From CALWRM01 sp050309765 (GTDB taxonomy: Bacteria > Bacillota > Clostridia > Christensenellales > UBA1750), in contig JBNRMU010000008.1 of the NCBI GenBank assembly GCA_050309765.1, positions 1 through 12,270 on the forward strand: a DNA stretch of 12,270 nucleotides. The letters run 5' to 3'. The notes beneath the pieces were generated by a model. It was not told the DNA's origin. It did not search any database and saw nothing but the letters and a program-made list of their open reading frames with translations. The position numbers and the translations under genes are program-made. Positions 7,193 through 12,270 of this stretch are shown one piece after another (within the stretch, counting starts at the first letter, position 1; the number at the start of each line of letters is the position of its first letter).

Positions 7193-8410
7193 ATGGGATA
7201 TAAGCCTGTCAAGGTTGCCCTGATCGGTTCCGGCAACATCAGCTACACGTATCTGAACACTCTGACCAGCGGTTTTTCCATCATCGATTTGGTCGGCTGC
7301 TCCGATCTGATTCCGGAAAAGAGCAAGGCGCGCGCCGAGCTGTTCGGCATCCGTCAGATGACCACCGAGGAAATCCTGAATGATCCCGAGATCGAGATCG
7401 TCATCAACACGACCGAGATCTACAACCACACCAAGGTCACCAGGATGATCCTGGAGGCGGGCAAAAACGCCTATTCCGAAAAGTCCCTCGGCTGCACCTA
7501 TGAGGAGGCCAAGGCCAATGTGGACCTGGCCGCGTCCAAGGGGCTGCGCCTGGGCTCCGCGCCGGATATCTACATGGGCGCCGCCTACCAGACCGCCCGT
7601 AAGCTCATCGACGACGGCTGGATCGGCGATCCCGTCACCGCGCAGGCCTGGTGCATTCGCGGCTACGGCGCCAACAACCGCCCCACCCTGCCGCCGGAGG
7701 GTTCCCCCAACGGCAAGAAGGGTACCACGATCACCTTTGACATGGGCGGCTATTACATCAATGTGCTTGTGGCCCTGTTGGGCTCCGTAAACCGCGCGGC
7801 CGGTTTTGCCCATGTGTATCCCAACCATGTGTATGGCAACACCAAGCACCCGCTGTTCGGCCAGCCGATCAGGACCGATGGCGGCGCCAGCACCCTGATG
7901 GCCGCTTTGGAGTTTGAAAACGGCACCTACGGTAACCTGGTGCTCAGCGCCGACGGCTTCAACCCCGAGATCCCGCGCGTAGAGATATTCGGCACCAAGG
8001 GAACGTTGACCCTGCCCGACCCGAACCTGTTCGGCGGCTACGGTCTGGATGTGTACCTGACCCGCGTGGGCAACGAGGGCAAGTTCCGCGTGCCCTTCAC
8101 CCATGCCTTTGGCGATACCGACCCGGCGATCCCGCCCAAGTCCGGTAAGCGCGAGCCCTGCCACAACAGCTGGCGCGGCCTGGCCGTGGTGGATATGGCC
8201 TACGCCATCCGCCAGAATCGTCCCCATCGCTCCAGCGCGGAGCTGGCCCTGCACACGGTCGAGATCGTTTCCTCCATCGAGGACAACACCGCCGAGGGCA
8301 AGTTCCATACCATGCAGTCTCGTCCCGGCCGTCCTGCGCCCCTGCCCGACGGCTGCTTCGGCCCCGTGGAGGTCATGGAAGCGGCGCTTGCCAGCTATCC
8401 CGCAGAATAA
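7193..8410 (+). CDS. Gfo/Idh/MocA family NAD(P)-dependent oxidoreductase
   Basis: A 405-residue oxidoreductase. The N-terminal Rossmann fold starts with VALIGSGNIS (glycines 12 and 14), and the family Lys appears in YSEKSLG (residues 94-100, usually EKP). The C-terminal alpha/beta domain includes TFDMGGYYINVLVALLG (residues 181-197), occupying the place of the family's catalytic D-x-G-x-x-x-H/Y segment, and IFGTKGTLTLPDP. These enzymes oxidise a sugar or cyclitol hydroxyl to a ketone, or reverse it, and include IolG and the dehydrogenases that make 3-keto glycosides. No signal peptide is visible. AGGAGGT at 7178-7184 fixes the start. It is last in the operon, 41 bases after a TIM-barrel gene. 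A keto product made here is the natural substrate for those TIM barrels. It is longer than typical IolG (about 340 residues), so I do not assign that name. Confidence 0.87.
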   Translation: MGYKPVKVALIGSGNISYTYLNTLTSGFSIIDLVGCSDLIPEKSKARAELFGIRQMTTEEILNDPEIEIVINTTEIYNHTKVTRMILEAGKNAYSEKSLGCTYEEAKANVDLAASKGLRLGSAPDIYMGAAYQTARKLIDDGWIGDPVTAQAWCIRGYGANNRPTLPPEGSPNGKKGTTITFDMGGYYINVLVALLGSVNRAAGFAHVYPNHVYGNTKHPLFGQPIRTDGGASTLMAALEFENGTYGNLVLSADGFNPEIPRVEIFGTKGTLTLPDPNLFGGYGLDVYLTRVGNEGKFRVPFTHAFGDTDPAIPPKSGKREPCHNSWRGLAVVDMAYAIRQNRPHRSSAELALHTVEIVSSIEDNTAEGKFHTMQSRPGRPAPLPDGCFGPVEVMEAALASYPAE

Positions 8411-8427
8411 GCCTTTGTATCCATTCG

Positions 8428-8461
8428 GAAGGGTCGGATCGATTCCGGCCCTTCTTTTTTT
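8428..8461 (+). terminator. Intrinsic terminator of the catabolic operon
   Basis: An 11-bp stem with one G-T wobble (8428-8438 GAAGGGTCGGA with 8444-8454 TCCGGCCCTTC), a five-base loop, then seven T residues (8455-8461). It is the strongest terminator in the window and marks the end of the five-gene operon. Confidence 0.9.
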
Positions 8462-8736
8462 GCGCCTGTTTATTTAGGTAGGGGAGATGCCTGAAAGAAT
8501 ATGGCTTTCTATACCTATACAGAAGGTGTTGTTTGGGTGGATAACAGCAAGGACTTTATGGGACAAGGCCTGCATCTTTTCTGCAAGAAAGTCCGGCATT
8601 AAGCCATAAATGAGGCATAAGCAAGATCAGTATTCCGACACAAGTGCATATACTGGCATAAAAATACAACGACGAACGGCATAAATATTCAAGCTATATT
8701 CACAAAAGATTTACCTGCCCAACAGGACCGGAACAG
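8462..8736. other. Noncoding AT-richer stretch before the aromatic promoter
   Basis: About 275 bases with no convincing gene. It contains GGCATAA at 8614, 8655 and 8678, with related GGCATTAA (8595) and GCCATAA (8603). It also has a weak nested hairpin (TAGGTA 8475-8480 with TACCTA 8512-8517 around GAAAG/CTTTC). A 40-codon frame at 8487-8609 with three Trp codons has its purine-rich tract only two bases from the ATG, and I do not call it. No T-box consensus is present. Confidence 0.5.
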
Positions 8737-8783
8737 TTGACATGTTCCTGTGGATTGTGCTACTATACAAAAAATCCTGTTGG
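8719..8783. promoter_or_regulatory. Inverted repeats bracketing the aromatic operon promoter
   Basis: CCAACAGGA (8719-8727) and its exact complement TCCTGTTGG (8775-8783) lie on either side of the -35 and -10 boxes. Inside them GGAACA (8730-8735) and TGTTCC (8743-8748) flank the -35 hexamer, and TCCTGT recurs at 8747. The positions suit repressor binding, possibly by two dimers, but no regulator is encoded in the window and the repeats are short. Confidence 0.4.
8737..8766 (+). promoter_or_regulatory. Promoter of the aroF-tyrA-aroB-aroA operon
   Basis: A perfect -35 TTGACA (8737-8742) is followed by an 18-base spacer and TACTAT (8761-8766), preceded by TGC (extended -10). It has the same design as the promoter at 3562. 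Transcription would start near 8773, about 20 bases before the leader peptide start codon. Confidence 0.7.
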
Positions 8784-8792
8784 AAAGGAACG

Positions 8793-8915
8793 ATGTTTTT
8801 CGTGCAGCGCCTTAACCACGCAGCGAACAGGTTTTATGCTTACTTTAGCTTTACCGTGTATTATTACGGCAAGGCTTGTTTGCGTTTCGCTGTCGGTGCT
8901 CCTGTGGCTGCATAA
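8793..8915 (+). CDS. Phe/Tyr-rich attenuator leader peptide (40 aa)
   Basis: A 40-codon frame starts at ATG 8793 behind GGAAAGGA and ends with TAA at 8913-8915. Eleven of its 40 residues are aromatic: six Phe (2, 3, 14, 18, 20, 32) and five Tyr (15, 17, 23, 24, 25). Residues 14-25 read FYAYFSFTVYYY, and there is no Trp. It begins about 20 bases downstream of the predicted transcription start and lies upstream of a strong terminator that precedes the DAHP synthase gene. This is the layout of classical leader-peptide attenuators such as pheL. A ribosome starved for Tyr-tRNA or Phe-tRNA would stall at about 8832-8867 and change the downstream RNA fold. The peptide itself need have no function. 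That the frame is translated is inferred. Confidence 0.8.
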   Translation: MFFVQRLNHAANRFYAYFSFTVYYYGKACLRFAVGAPVAA

Positions 8916-8967
8916 ATGCGTTTTAGCCGCTGAATATAAGCGGTAAGAACGAAAAGGCTTACAAAAC
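8916..8967 (+). promoter_or_regulatory. Alternative RNA helices between leader peptide and terminator
   Basis: GTTTTAGCC (8920-8928) can pair with GGCT (8956-8959) and AAAAC (8963-8967), leaving TAC bulged. This would consume the base of the terminator's ascending arm and act as an antiterminator. The same left strand can instead join a hairpin at 8923-8946 (TTAGCCGCT with AGCGGTAA, one bulged G), so the two are mutually exclusive. GTAAG (8943-8947) can also pair with CTTAC (8958-8962). A ribosome at the leader stop codon would cover 8920-8928. These pairings are read by eye; which fold wins is uncertain. Confidence 0.4.
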
Positions 8968-8994
8968 CCCGGCAACGAGCTTGCCGGGGTTTTT
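8963..8994 (+). terminator. Intrinsic terminator/attenuator upstream of aroF
   Basis: A perfect 13-bp stem pairs 8963-8975 (AAAACCCCGGCAA) with 8981-8993 around the loop CGAGC, and the T-run ends at 8994. It lies between the leader peptide and aroF with no gene to terminate other than the leader. That position makes a conditional attenuator the natural reading. Confidence 0.88.
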
Positions 8995-9039
8995 AAATAC
9001 AATAAAACTGTAGAAAGTATTCGGAAAGGATTTGTTTTT

Positions 9040-10047
9040 ATGGTAGTATTGATTAAGCGCGGTACGGAAAAAAGCCCGCAGATGGATCAATTGATGGATT
9101 GGTTCCATTCCCTTGGTCTGGAGACCCATGTATCCACCGGCAAGGAGCAGACCATCGTCGGCCTCATCGGCGATACCACACACCTGGACGAAGACAGCAT
9201 CCGCGTGATGGATATCGTGGAGGACGTCAAGCGCATCCAGGAGCCCTTTAAAAGCGCCAACCGCAAGTTTCATCCAGACGATACCGTTATAGACGTAGCG
9301 GGCAGGAAGATCGGCGGCGGCAATTTTCAGGTAATTGCGGGTCCCTGTTCCGTTGAGAATGAAATCCAAATCACCCAGATCGCCAGGGATGTGCTTAAAT
9401 CCGGCGCCGGCATGCTGCGCGGAGGCGCGTTTAAGCCGCGCACCTCGCCCTATGCCTTCCAGGGCCTGCACGAAGAGGGGATCAAGCTTCTGCTGGAGGC
9501 CAAACGCCAGACGGGCCTGCCCATCGTTACGGAAATCATGGACATCGGTTCTCTGCCGCTGTTTGAAGACGTGGATGTGATACAGGTAGGCGCGCGCAAC
9601 ATGCAGAATTTTGAGCTTTTAAAGGCCCTTGGCAGTGTCGACAAGCCCATACTGCTCAAGCGCGGCCTTGCCAATACGCTGCAGGAGCTGCTCATGAGCG
9701 CGGAATACATTATGGCCGGCGGCAACGAGAAGGTCATCCTCTGCGAGCGCGGCATCCGCACCTTTGAAACCTACACCAGAAACACCTTGGACCTTTCCGC
9801 CATCCCCGTGCTGCACAAGCTCACCCATCTGCCCGTGGTGGTGGATCCCAGCCACGCGACGGGCTCGGCCCAGCTGGTAAAACCCCTGGCCGTTGCCGCT
9901 GCCGTGGCCGGTGCGGACGGCCTGATCGTGGAGGTGCACAACGACCCCGCGCATGCCCTGTGCGACGGCCCGCAGTCCATCACACCGGACGAATTCGACG
10001 ACATGATGCAGCGGCTGCAAGCCGTTTTGCCGCTCGCCGTGCGCTGA
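9040..10047 (+). CDS. aroF: 3-deoxy-7-phosphoheptulonate synthase (DAHP synthase, type I-beta)
   Basis: A 335-residue enzyme that condenses phosphoenolpyruvate with erythrose 4-phosphate, the first step of the shikimate pathway. Residues 1 to about 70 form the ferredoxin-like regulatory domain seen in the Thermotoga maritima enzyme, where it mediates inhibition by Tyr and Phe. The TIM barrel follows with GPCSVE (Cys103), FKPRTSPYAFQG (132-143), GARNMQNFELLK, LLKRG, CERGIRTFE, DPSHATG (His272), VEVHNDP (Glu298) and CDGPQS (Asp309). Cys, His, Glu and Asp are the four expected metal ligands. The ATG follows GGAAAGGA at about nine bases. It is the first structural gene after the attenuator and ends 13 bases before tyrA. 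Control probably acts both on transcription (Phe/Tyr leader) and on the enzyme. A chorismate mutase domain is absent. Confidence 0.96.
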   Translation: MVVLIKRGTEKSPQMDQLMDWFHSLGLETHVSTGKEQTIVGLIGDTTHLDEDSIRVMDIVEDVKRIQEPFKSANRKFHPDDTVIDVAGRKIGGGNFQVIAGPCSVENEIQITQIARDVLKSGAGMLRGGAFKPRTSPYAFQGLHEEGIKLLLEAKRQTGLPIVTEIMDIGSLPLFEDVDVIQVGARNMQNFELLKALGSVDKPILLKRGLANTLQELLMSAEYIMAGGNEKVILCERGIRTFETYTRNTLDLSAIPVLHKLTHLPVVVDPSHATGSAQLVKPLAVAAAVAGADGLIVEVHNDPAHALCDGPQSITPDEFDDMMQRLQAVLPLAVR

Positions 10048-10060
10048 GAAAGGACTGAAT

Positions 10061-10915
10061 ATGAAGATCGGTATCATCGGCCTTGGGCTCATCGGCGGCT
10101 CTATGGCCAAGGCGATTTCCGCCCATACGGAGCATCTGGTCTATGGCCTTGACAAGGATACAGAGATATTGCAAACGGCGCTGATGCAAGGCAGTATCAC
10201 CGCCGTGCTGGATGAGGAGGCGCTTGCTCAAATCGATCTGCTGTTCCTGGCGCTGTATCCTCAGCAGGCGATCCGGGCGCTCAAGGATGCAGCCCCGGGT
10301 TTACGAAAGGGCACGCTGGTGCTCGACCTTTGCGGTGTGAAGCAGGCCGTGTTTGAGCCGCTGTGTTTGACCGCCAAGGAAAACGAACTCATCTACATCG
10401 GCGCGCACCCCATGGCCGGGCGGGAGCTGACCGGCTACGCGGCCTCTCTGCCGGAGCTGTTCAAGGATGCCTACATGATCCTGACCCCTCCTGAGGGCAC
10501 GCCGCAGGCGGCCATCCAGACGGTGGATATGCTGTGCCGCAAGATCGGCTTTCGTGGCCTTACGATCACGAACCCCGCGGAGCACGACCGAATCATCGCC
10601 TGTACCTCGCAGCTTGCCCACGTGGTCTCCTGTGCCTATGTGCAAAGCCCCACGGCCGAGAGCTTCAAGGGATATTCAGCCGGCAGCTTCCGCGATATGA
10701 CCCGCGTCGCCAGGCTCAACGAAACCATGTGGACGCAGCTGTTTCTCGATAACCGCGAGGCGCTGCTGGAGGAGATCCAGGGCCTTATCCAACGCCTGCA
10801 GGGCTATCACGATCTTCTTAATAGCGGCGACGGCGAAGGATTAAAGCAAAGACTTAAAAACGCGCGCGAAAAGAAAGAGGCGCTGGAGGAGATGACAAGG
10901 CCATGCAACAATTGA
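10061..10915 (+). CDS. tyrA: Prephenate dehydrogenase
   Basis: A 284-residue NAD(P)-dependent enzyme that oxidatively decarboxylates prephenate to 4-hydroxyphenylpyruvate for tyrosine synthesis. The N-terminal Rossmann motif is GIIGLGLIGGS (residues 4-14). The catalytic His116 is in GAHPMAGRE, followed by AEHDRIIACTSQLAH (173-187, with Gln184-Leu-Ala where SHLPH is commoner) and YSAGSFRDMTRVA (205-217), which supplies substrate-binding Arg residues. The protein stops after the helical dimerisation domain, so the C-terminal ACT domain found in many Bacillota TyrA proteins is missing. Tyrosine feedback may rest on AroF and the leader instead. AAGGA before ATG 10061 supports the start. It overlaps aroB by 13 bases, indicating translational coupling. 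An arogenate preference cannot be excluded. Confidence 0.93.
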   Translation: MKIGIIGLGLIGGSMAKAISAHTEHLVYGLDKDTEILQTALMQGSITAVLDEEALAQIDLLFLALYPQQAIRALKDAAPGLRKGTLVLDLCGVKQAVFEPLCLTAKENELIYIGAHPMAGRELTGYAASLPELFKDAYMILTPPEGTPQAAIQTVDMLCRKIGFRGLTITNPAEHDRIIACTSQLAHVVSCAYVQSPTAESFKGYSAGSFRDMTRVARLNETMWTQLFLDNREALLEEIQGLIQRLQGYHDLLNSGDGEGLKQRLKNAREKKEALEEMTRPCNN

Positions 10916-11979
10916 CGGTGAAAGCGTCCCGAGAATCGCACATCTATATCGGCGGCGGTCTGCGCAATCAGGCGGGTAAACTGATACAGGAGGCGGGCCT
11001 GCGCGGCAAAATGGCCGTTGTGACGGATTCGCGCGTGGCCGGTCTGTATCTGGACGAGGTACTGCACCGCCTGCGGGAGGCTGGCTTTTCAACGTGCAGC
11101 TTCGTATTTCCGGAAGGGGAAGCGTCCAAAAACATCGAAACCTATGCCAAGCTGCTTTCCTTCTTGGCGAAAAACGAGCTTACGCGCGCGGACAGCATCG
11201 TCGCCCTCGGCGGCGGCGTAACAGGGGATATGGCCGGCTTTGCCGCCGCCACCTATCTGCGCGGCGTGCATCTTATACAGATACCCACCACGCTGCTGGC
11301 CGCCGTGGATTCCTCCGTGGGCGGCAAGACAGCCGTCGACCTGCCGGAGGGCAAGAACCTGGCCGGCTGCGTCTATCAGCCGCATCTGGTTCTGGTGGAT
11401 CCGGAAACGCTGCGCACCCTGCCGGAGGAACAGATCGCCTGCGGCATGGCGGAGGTCATCAAATACGGCGTGCTGGGAGATCGAGCCTTGTTTGATCGGG
11501 TCAAAACGGGCAAATTCGATTTTGAATCGGTCATTGCCCGCTGCATCGAAATGAAAGCCGACTTTGTGGAGCAGGACGAGCAGGACGAGGGCATTCGTCA
11601 GCTGCTTAACCTCGGCCATACCGTGGGCCACGCGGTGGAAAAGTGCAGCCGCTTTTCGATCCAGCATGGCCAGGCCGTGGCCATCGGCATGGTGGTCATC
11701 GCCCGCGCTGCGCAGAAAAAGGGCTGGAGCCAGGAGAACTGTGTACCAGAGCTCATCGAAGCGCTGAAAAACAACCATCTGCCCACGGGTTGTCCCTTCC
11801 AGGCGGAGGAGCTTTTGCAGGTAATGCTTTCCGACAAAAAACGGCGCGGCGACAGCATCCATCTGATCGTGCCGGATACAATCGGCAAGGCCTACCGGAA
11901 AAACGTGGCCGTTGCCGATCTGATGGACATCCTGCGCGGCGGTCTGGATGCGAACGAACAGGCGGGAGGATACAGATGA
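10903..11979 (+). CDS. aroB: 3-dehydroquinate synthase
   Basis: A 358-residue NAD- and zinc-dependent enzyme that cyclises DAHP to 3-dehydroquinate, the second step of the shikimate pathway. The signature series is complete: EGEASKN (71-77), GGGVTGDMAGFAAATYLRG (103-121), PTTLLAAVDSSVGGKTAVD (128-146), GMAEVIKYG with Glu184 and Lys187, NLGHTVGHAVE with His239, and HGQAVAIGM with His255. Glu184, His239 and His255 are the expected Zn ligands. Length is typical. The start at 10903 lies inside the end of tyrA, with GGAGG at 10885-10889 some 13 bases upstream, a rather long spacing that fits coupling to tyrA translation. The stop codon overlaps the aroA start in an ATGA. Confidence 0.96.
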   Translation: MQQLTVKASRESHIYIGGGLRNQAGKLIQEAGLRGKMAVVTDSRVAGLYLDEVLHRLREAGFSTCSFVFPEGEASKNIETYAKLLSFLAKNELTRADSIVALGGGVTGDMAGFAAATYLRGVHLIQIPTTLLAAVDSSVGGKTAVDLPEGKNLAGCVYQPHLVLVDPETLRTLPEEQIACGMAEVIKYGVLGDRALFDRVKTGKFDFESVIARCIEMKADFVEQDEQDEGIRQLLNLGHTVGHAVEKCSRFSIQHGQAVAIGMVVIARAAQKKGWSQENCVPELIEALKNNHLPTGCPFQAEELLQVMLSDKKRRGDSIHLIVPDTIGKAYRKNVAVADLMDILRGGLDANEQAGGYR

Positions 11980-12270
11980 AGGTTCGGATAGGGCCCGGCT
12001 TTTTGCGGGGCGAAGTGGAGGTTCCCTCCTCAAAATCCCATCTGCACAGGCTTTTGATCTGCGCCGCGCTGTCAGAGGAGCGCTGCCTGGTGCAGACAAA
12101 CGGCTTGCTTTCGGGGGATATTCTGGCCACGATCGACTGTCTGCGCGCCCTTGGCGCCGGGATCGACGCGGAAAGCGGACGGATCAGCGTCCAACCGAAC
12201 AGGGGCACAGGAGCCAAACAAATGCACTGCCGCGAAAGCGGTTCCACCCTGCGCTTCATGTTGCCCCTTG
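11976..12270 (+). CDS. aroA: 3-phosphoshikimate 1-carboxyvinyltransferase (EPSP synthase), partial
   Basis: The first 98 residues of EPSP synthase; the gene runs off the right edge. The enzyme transfers the enolpyruvyl group of phosphoenolpyruvate to shikimate 3-phosphate, the sixth step of the pathway. VPSSKSHLHRLLICAALS (residues 16-33) holds the Lys20, Ser21 and Arg25 substrate contacts. ESGSTLRF (87-94) is the phosphoenolpyruvate-binding motif in the form found in many Clostridia. The ATG shares four bases with the aroB stop, and GGGAGGA sits upstream. The inhibitor sensitivity class cannot be judged from this fragment. Confidence 0.94.
   Translation, partial: MKVRIGPGFLRGEVEVPSSKSHLHRLLICAALSEERCLVQTNGLLSGDILATIDCLRALGAGIDAESGRISVQPNRGTGAKQMHCRESGSTLRFMLPL

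Noticed and set aside
7124..8308. Long minus-strand frame (394 codons) opposite the oxidoreductase gene
   Set aside because: Low-complexity Gly/Val/Ala/His product with no recognised domain, antisense to a clear Gfo/Idh/MocA gene.
8487..8609. 40-codon frame with three Trp codons, considered as a possible second leader peptide
   Set aside because: The AGGGG tract is only two bases from the ATG, no promoter lies upstream, no terminator follows, and the Trp codons are scattered rather than clustered.
8737..8946. 69-codon frame across the aromatic promoter and leader
   Set aside because: It starts within the -35 box, upstream of any transcript from this promoter, and lacks a ribosome binding site. 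The Phe/Tyr-rich frame overlapping it is the meaningful one.
8462..9039. T-box riboswitch upstream of the aromatic genes
   Set aside because: I found no T-box consensus resembling TGGNACCGCG and no stem I specifier layout. The leader-peptide model explains the region better.

Overview
The window looks like a piece of a fairly GC-rich Bacillota genome, most likely a class Clostridia anaerobe of gut type. The evidence is strong AGGAGG-type ribosome binding sites before nearly every gene, hairpin-plus-T-run terminators, TTGACA promoters with extended -10 boxes, a carbohydrate-catabolic gene repertoire, and a clostridial-style aroF-tyrA-aroB-aroA order. Genus-level placement is not possible from the sequence alone. 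All convincing genes are on the + strand.

Region 1 (1-3273): a left-truncated beta-rich protein is followed by an L-fucose isomerase-family protein and a terminator. A cellobiose 2-epimerase-like gene with its own terminator comes next. The first 96 bases form a near-perfect palindrome at the window edge, which may be an assembly artefact.

Region 2 (3274-8461): a noncoding stretch ends in a clear promoter (3562-3590) and leads into a five-gene catabolic operon. The genes are a sugar phosphate isomerase/epimerase-type TIM barrel, a class II aldolase, two more related TIM barrels, and a Gfo/Idh/MocA oxidoreductase, closed by a terminator. This combination resembles the chemistry of myo-inositol catabolism (IolG, IolE/IolI, IolJ) and also the oxidation-elimination cleavage of glycosides. 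Kinase, IolB, IolD, transporter and regulator genes are absent from the window, so the substrate is unknown. Two strong intergenic hairpins without T-runs lie inside the operon.

Region 3 (8462-12270): an AT-richer noncoding stretch leads to a second promoter (8737-8766). Downstream is a 40-codon leader peptide packed with Phe and Tyr codons, then a strong intrinsic terminator, then aroF (type I-beta DAHP synthase), tyrA, aroB and the start of aroA. tyrA/aroB and aroB/aroA overlap. The arrangement strongly suggests transcription attenuation by ribosome stalling at Phe/Tyr codons controlling common aromatic biosynthesis. This is the most notable observation in the window. It joins end-product sensing at the RNA level to a DAHP synthase whose N-terminal domain is of the Phe/Tyr-inhibited type.
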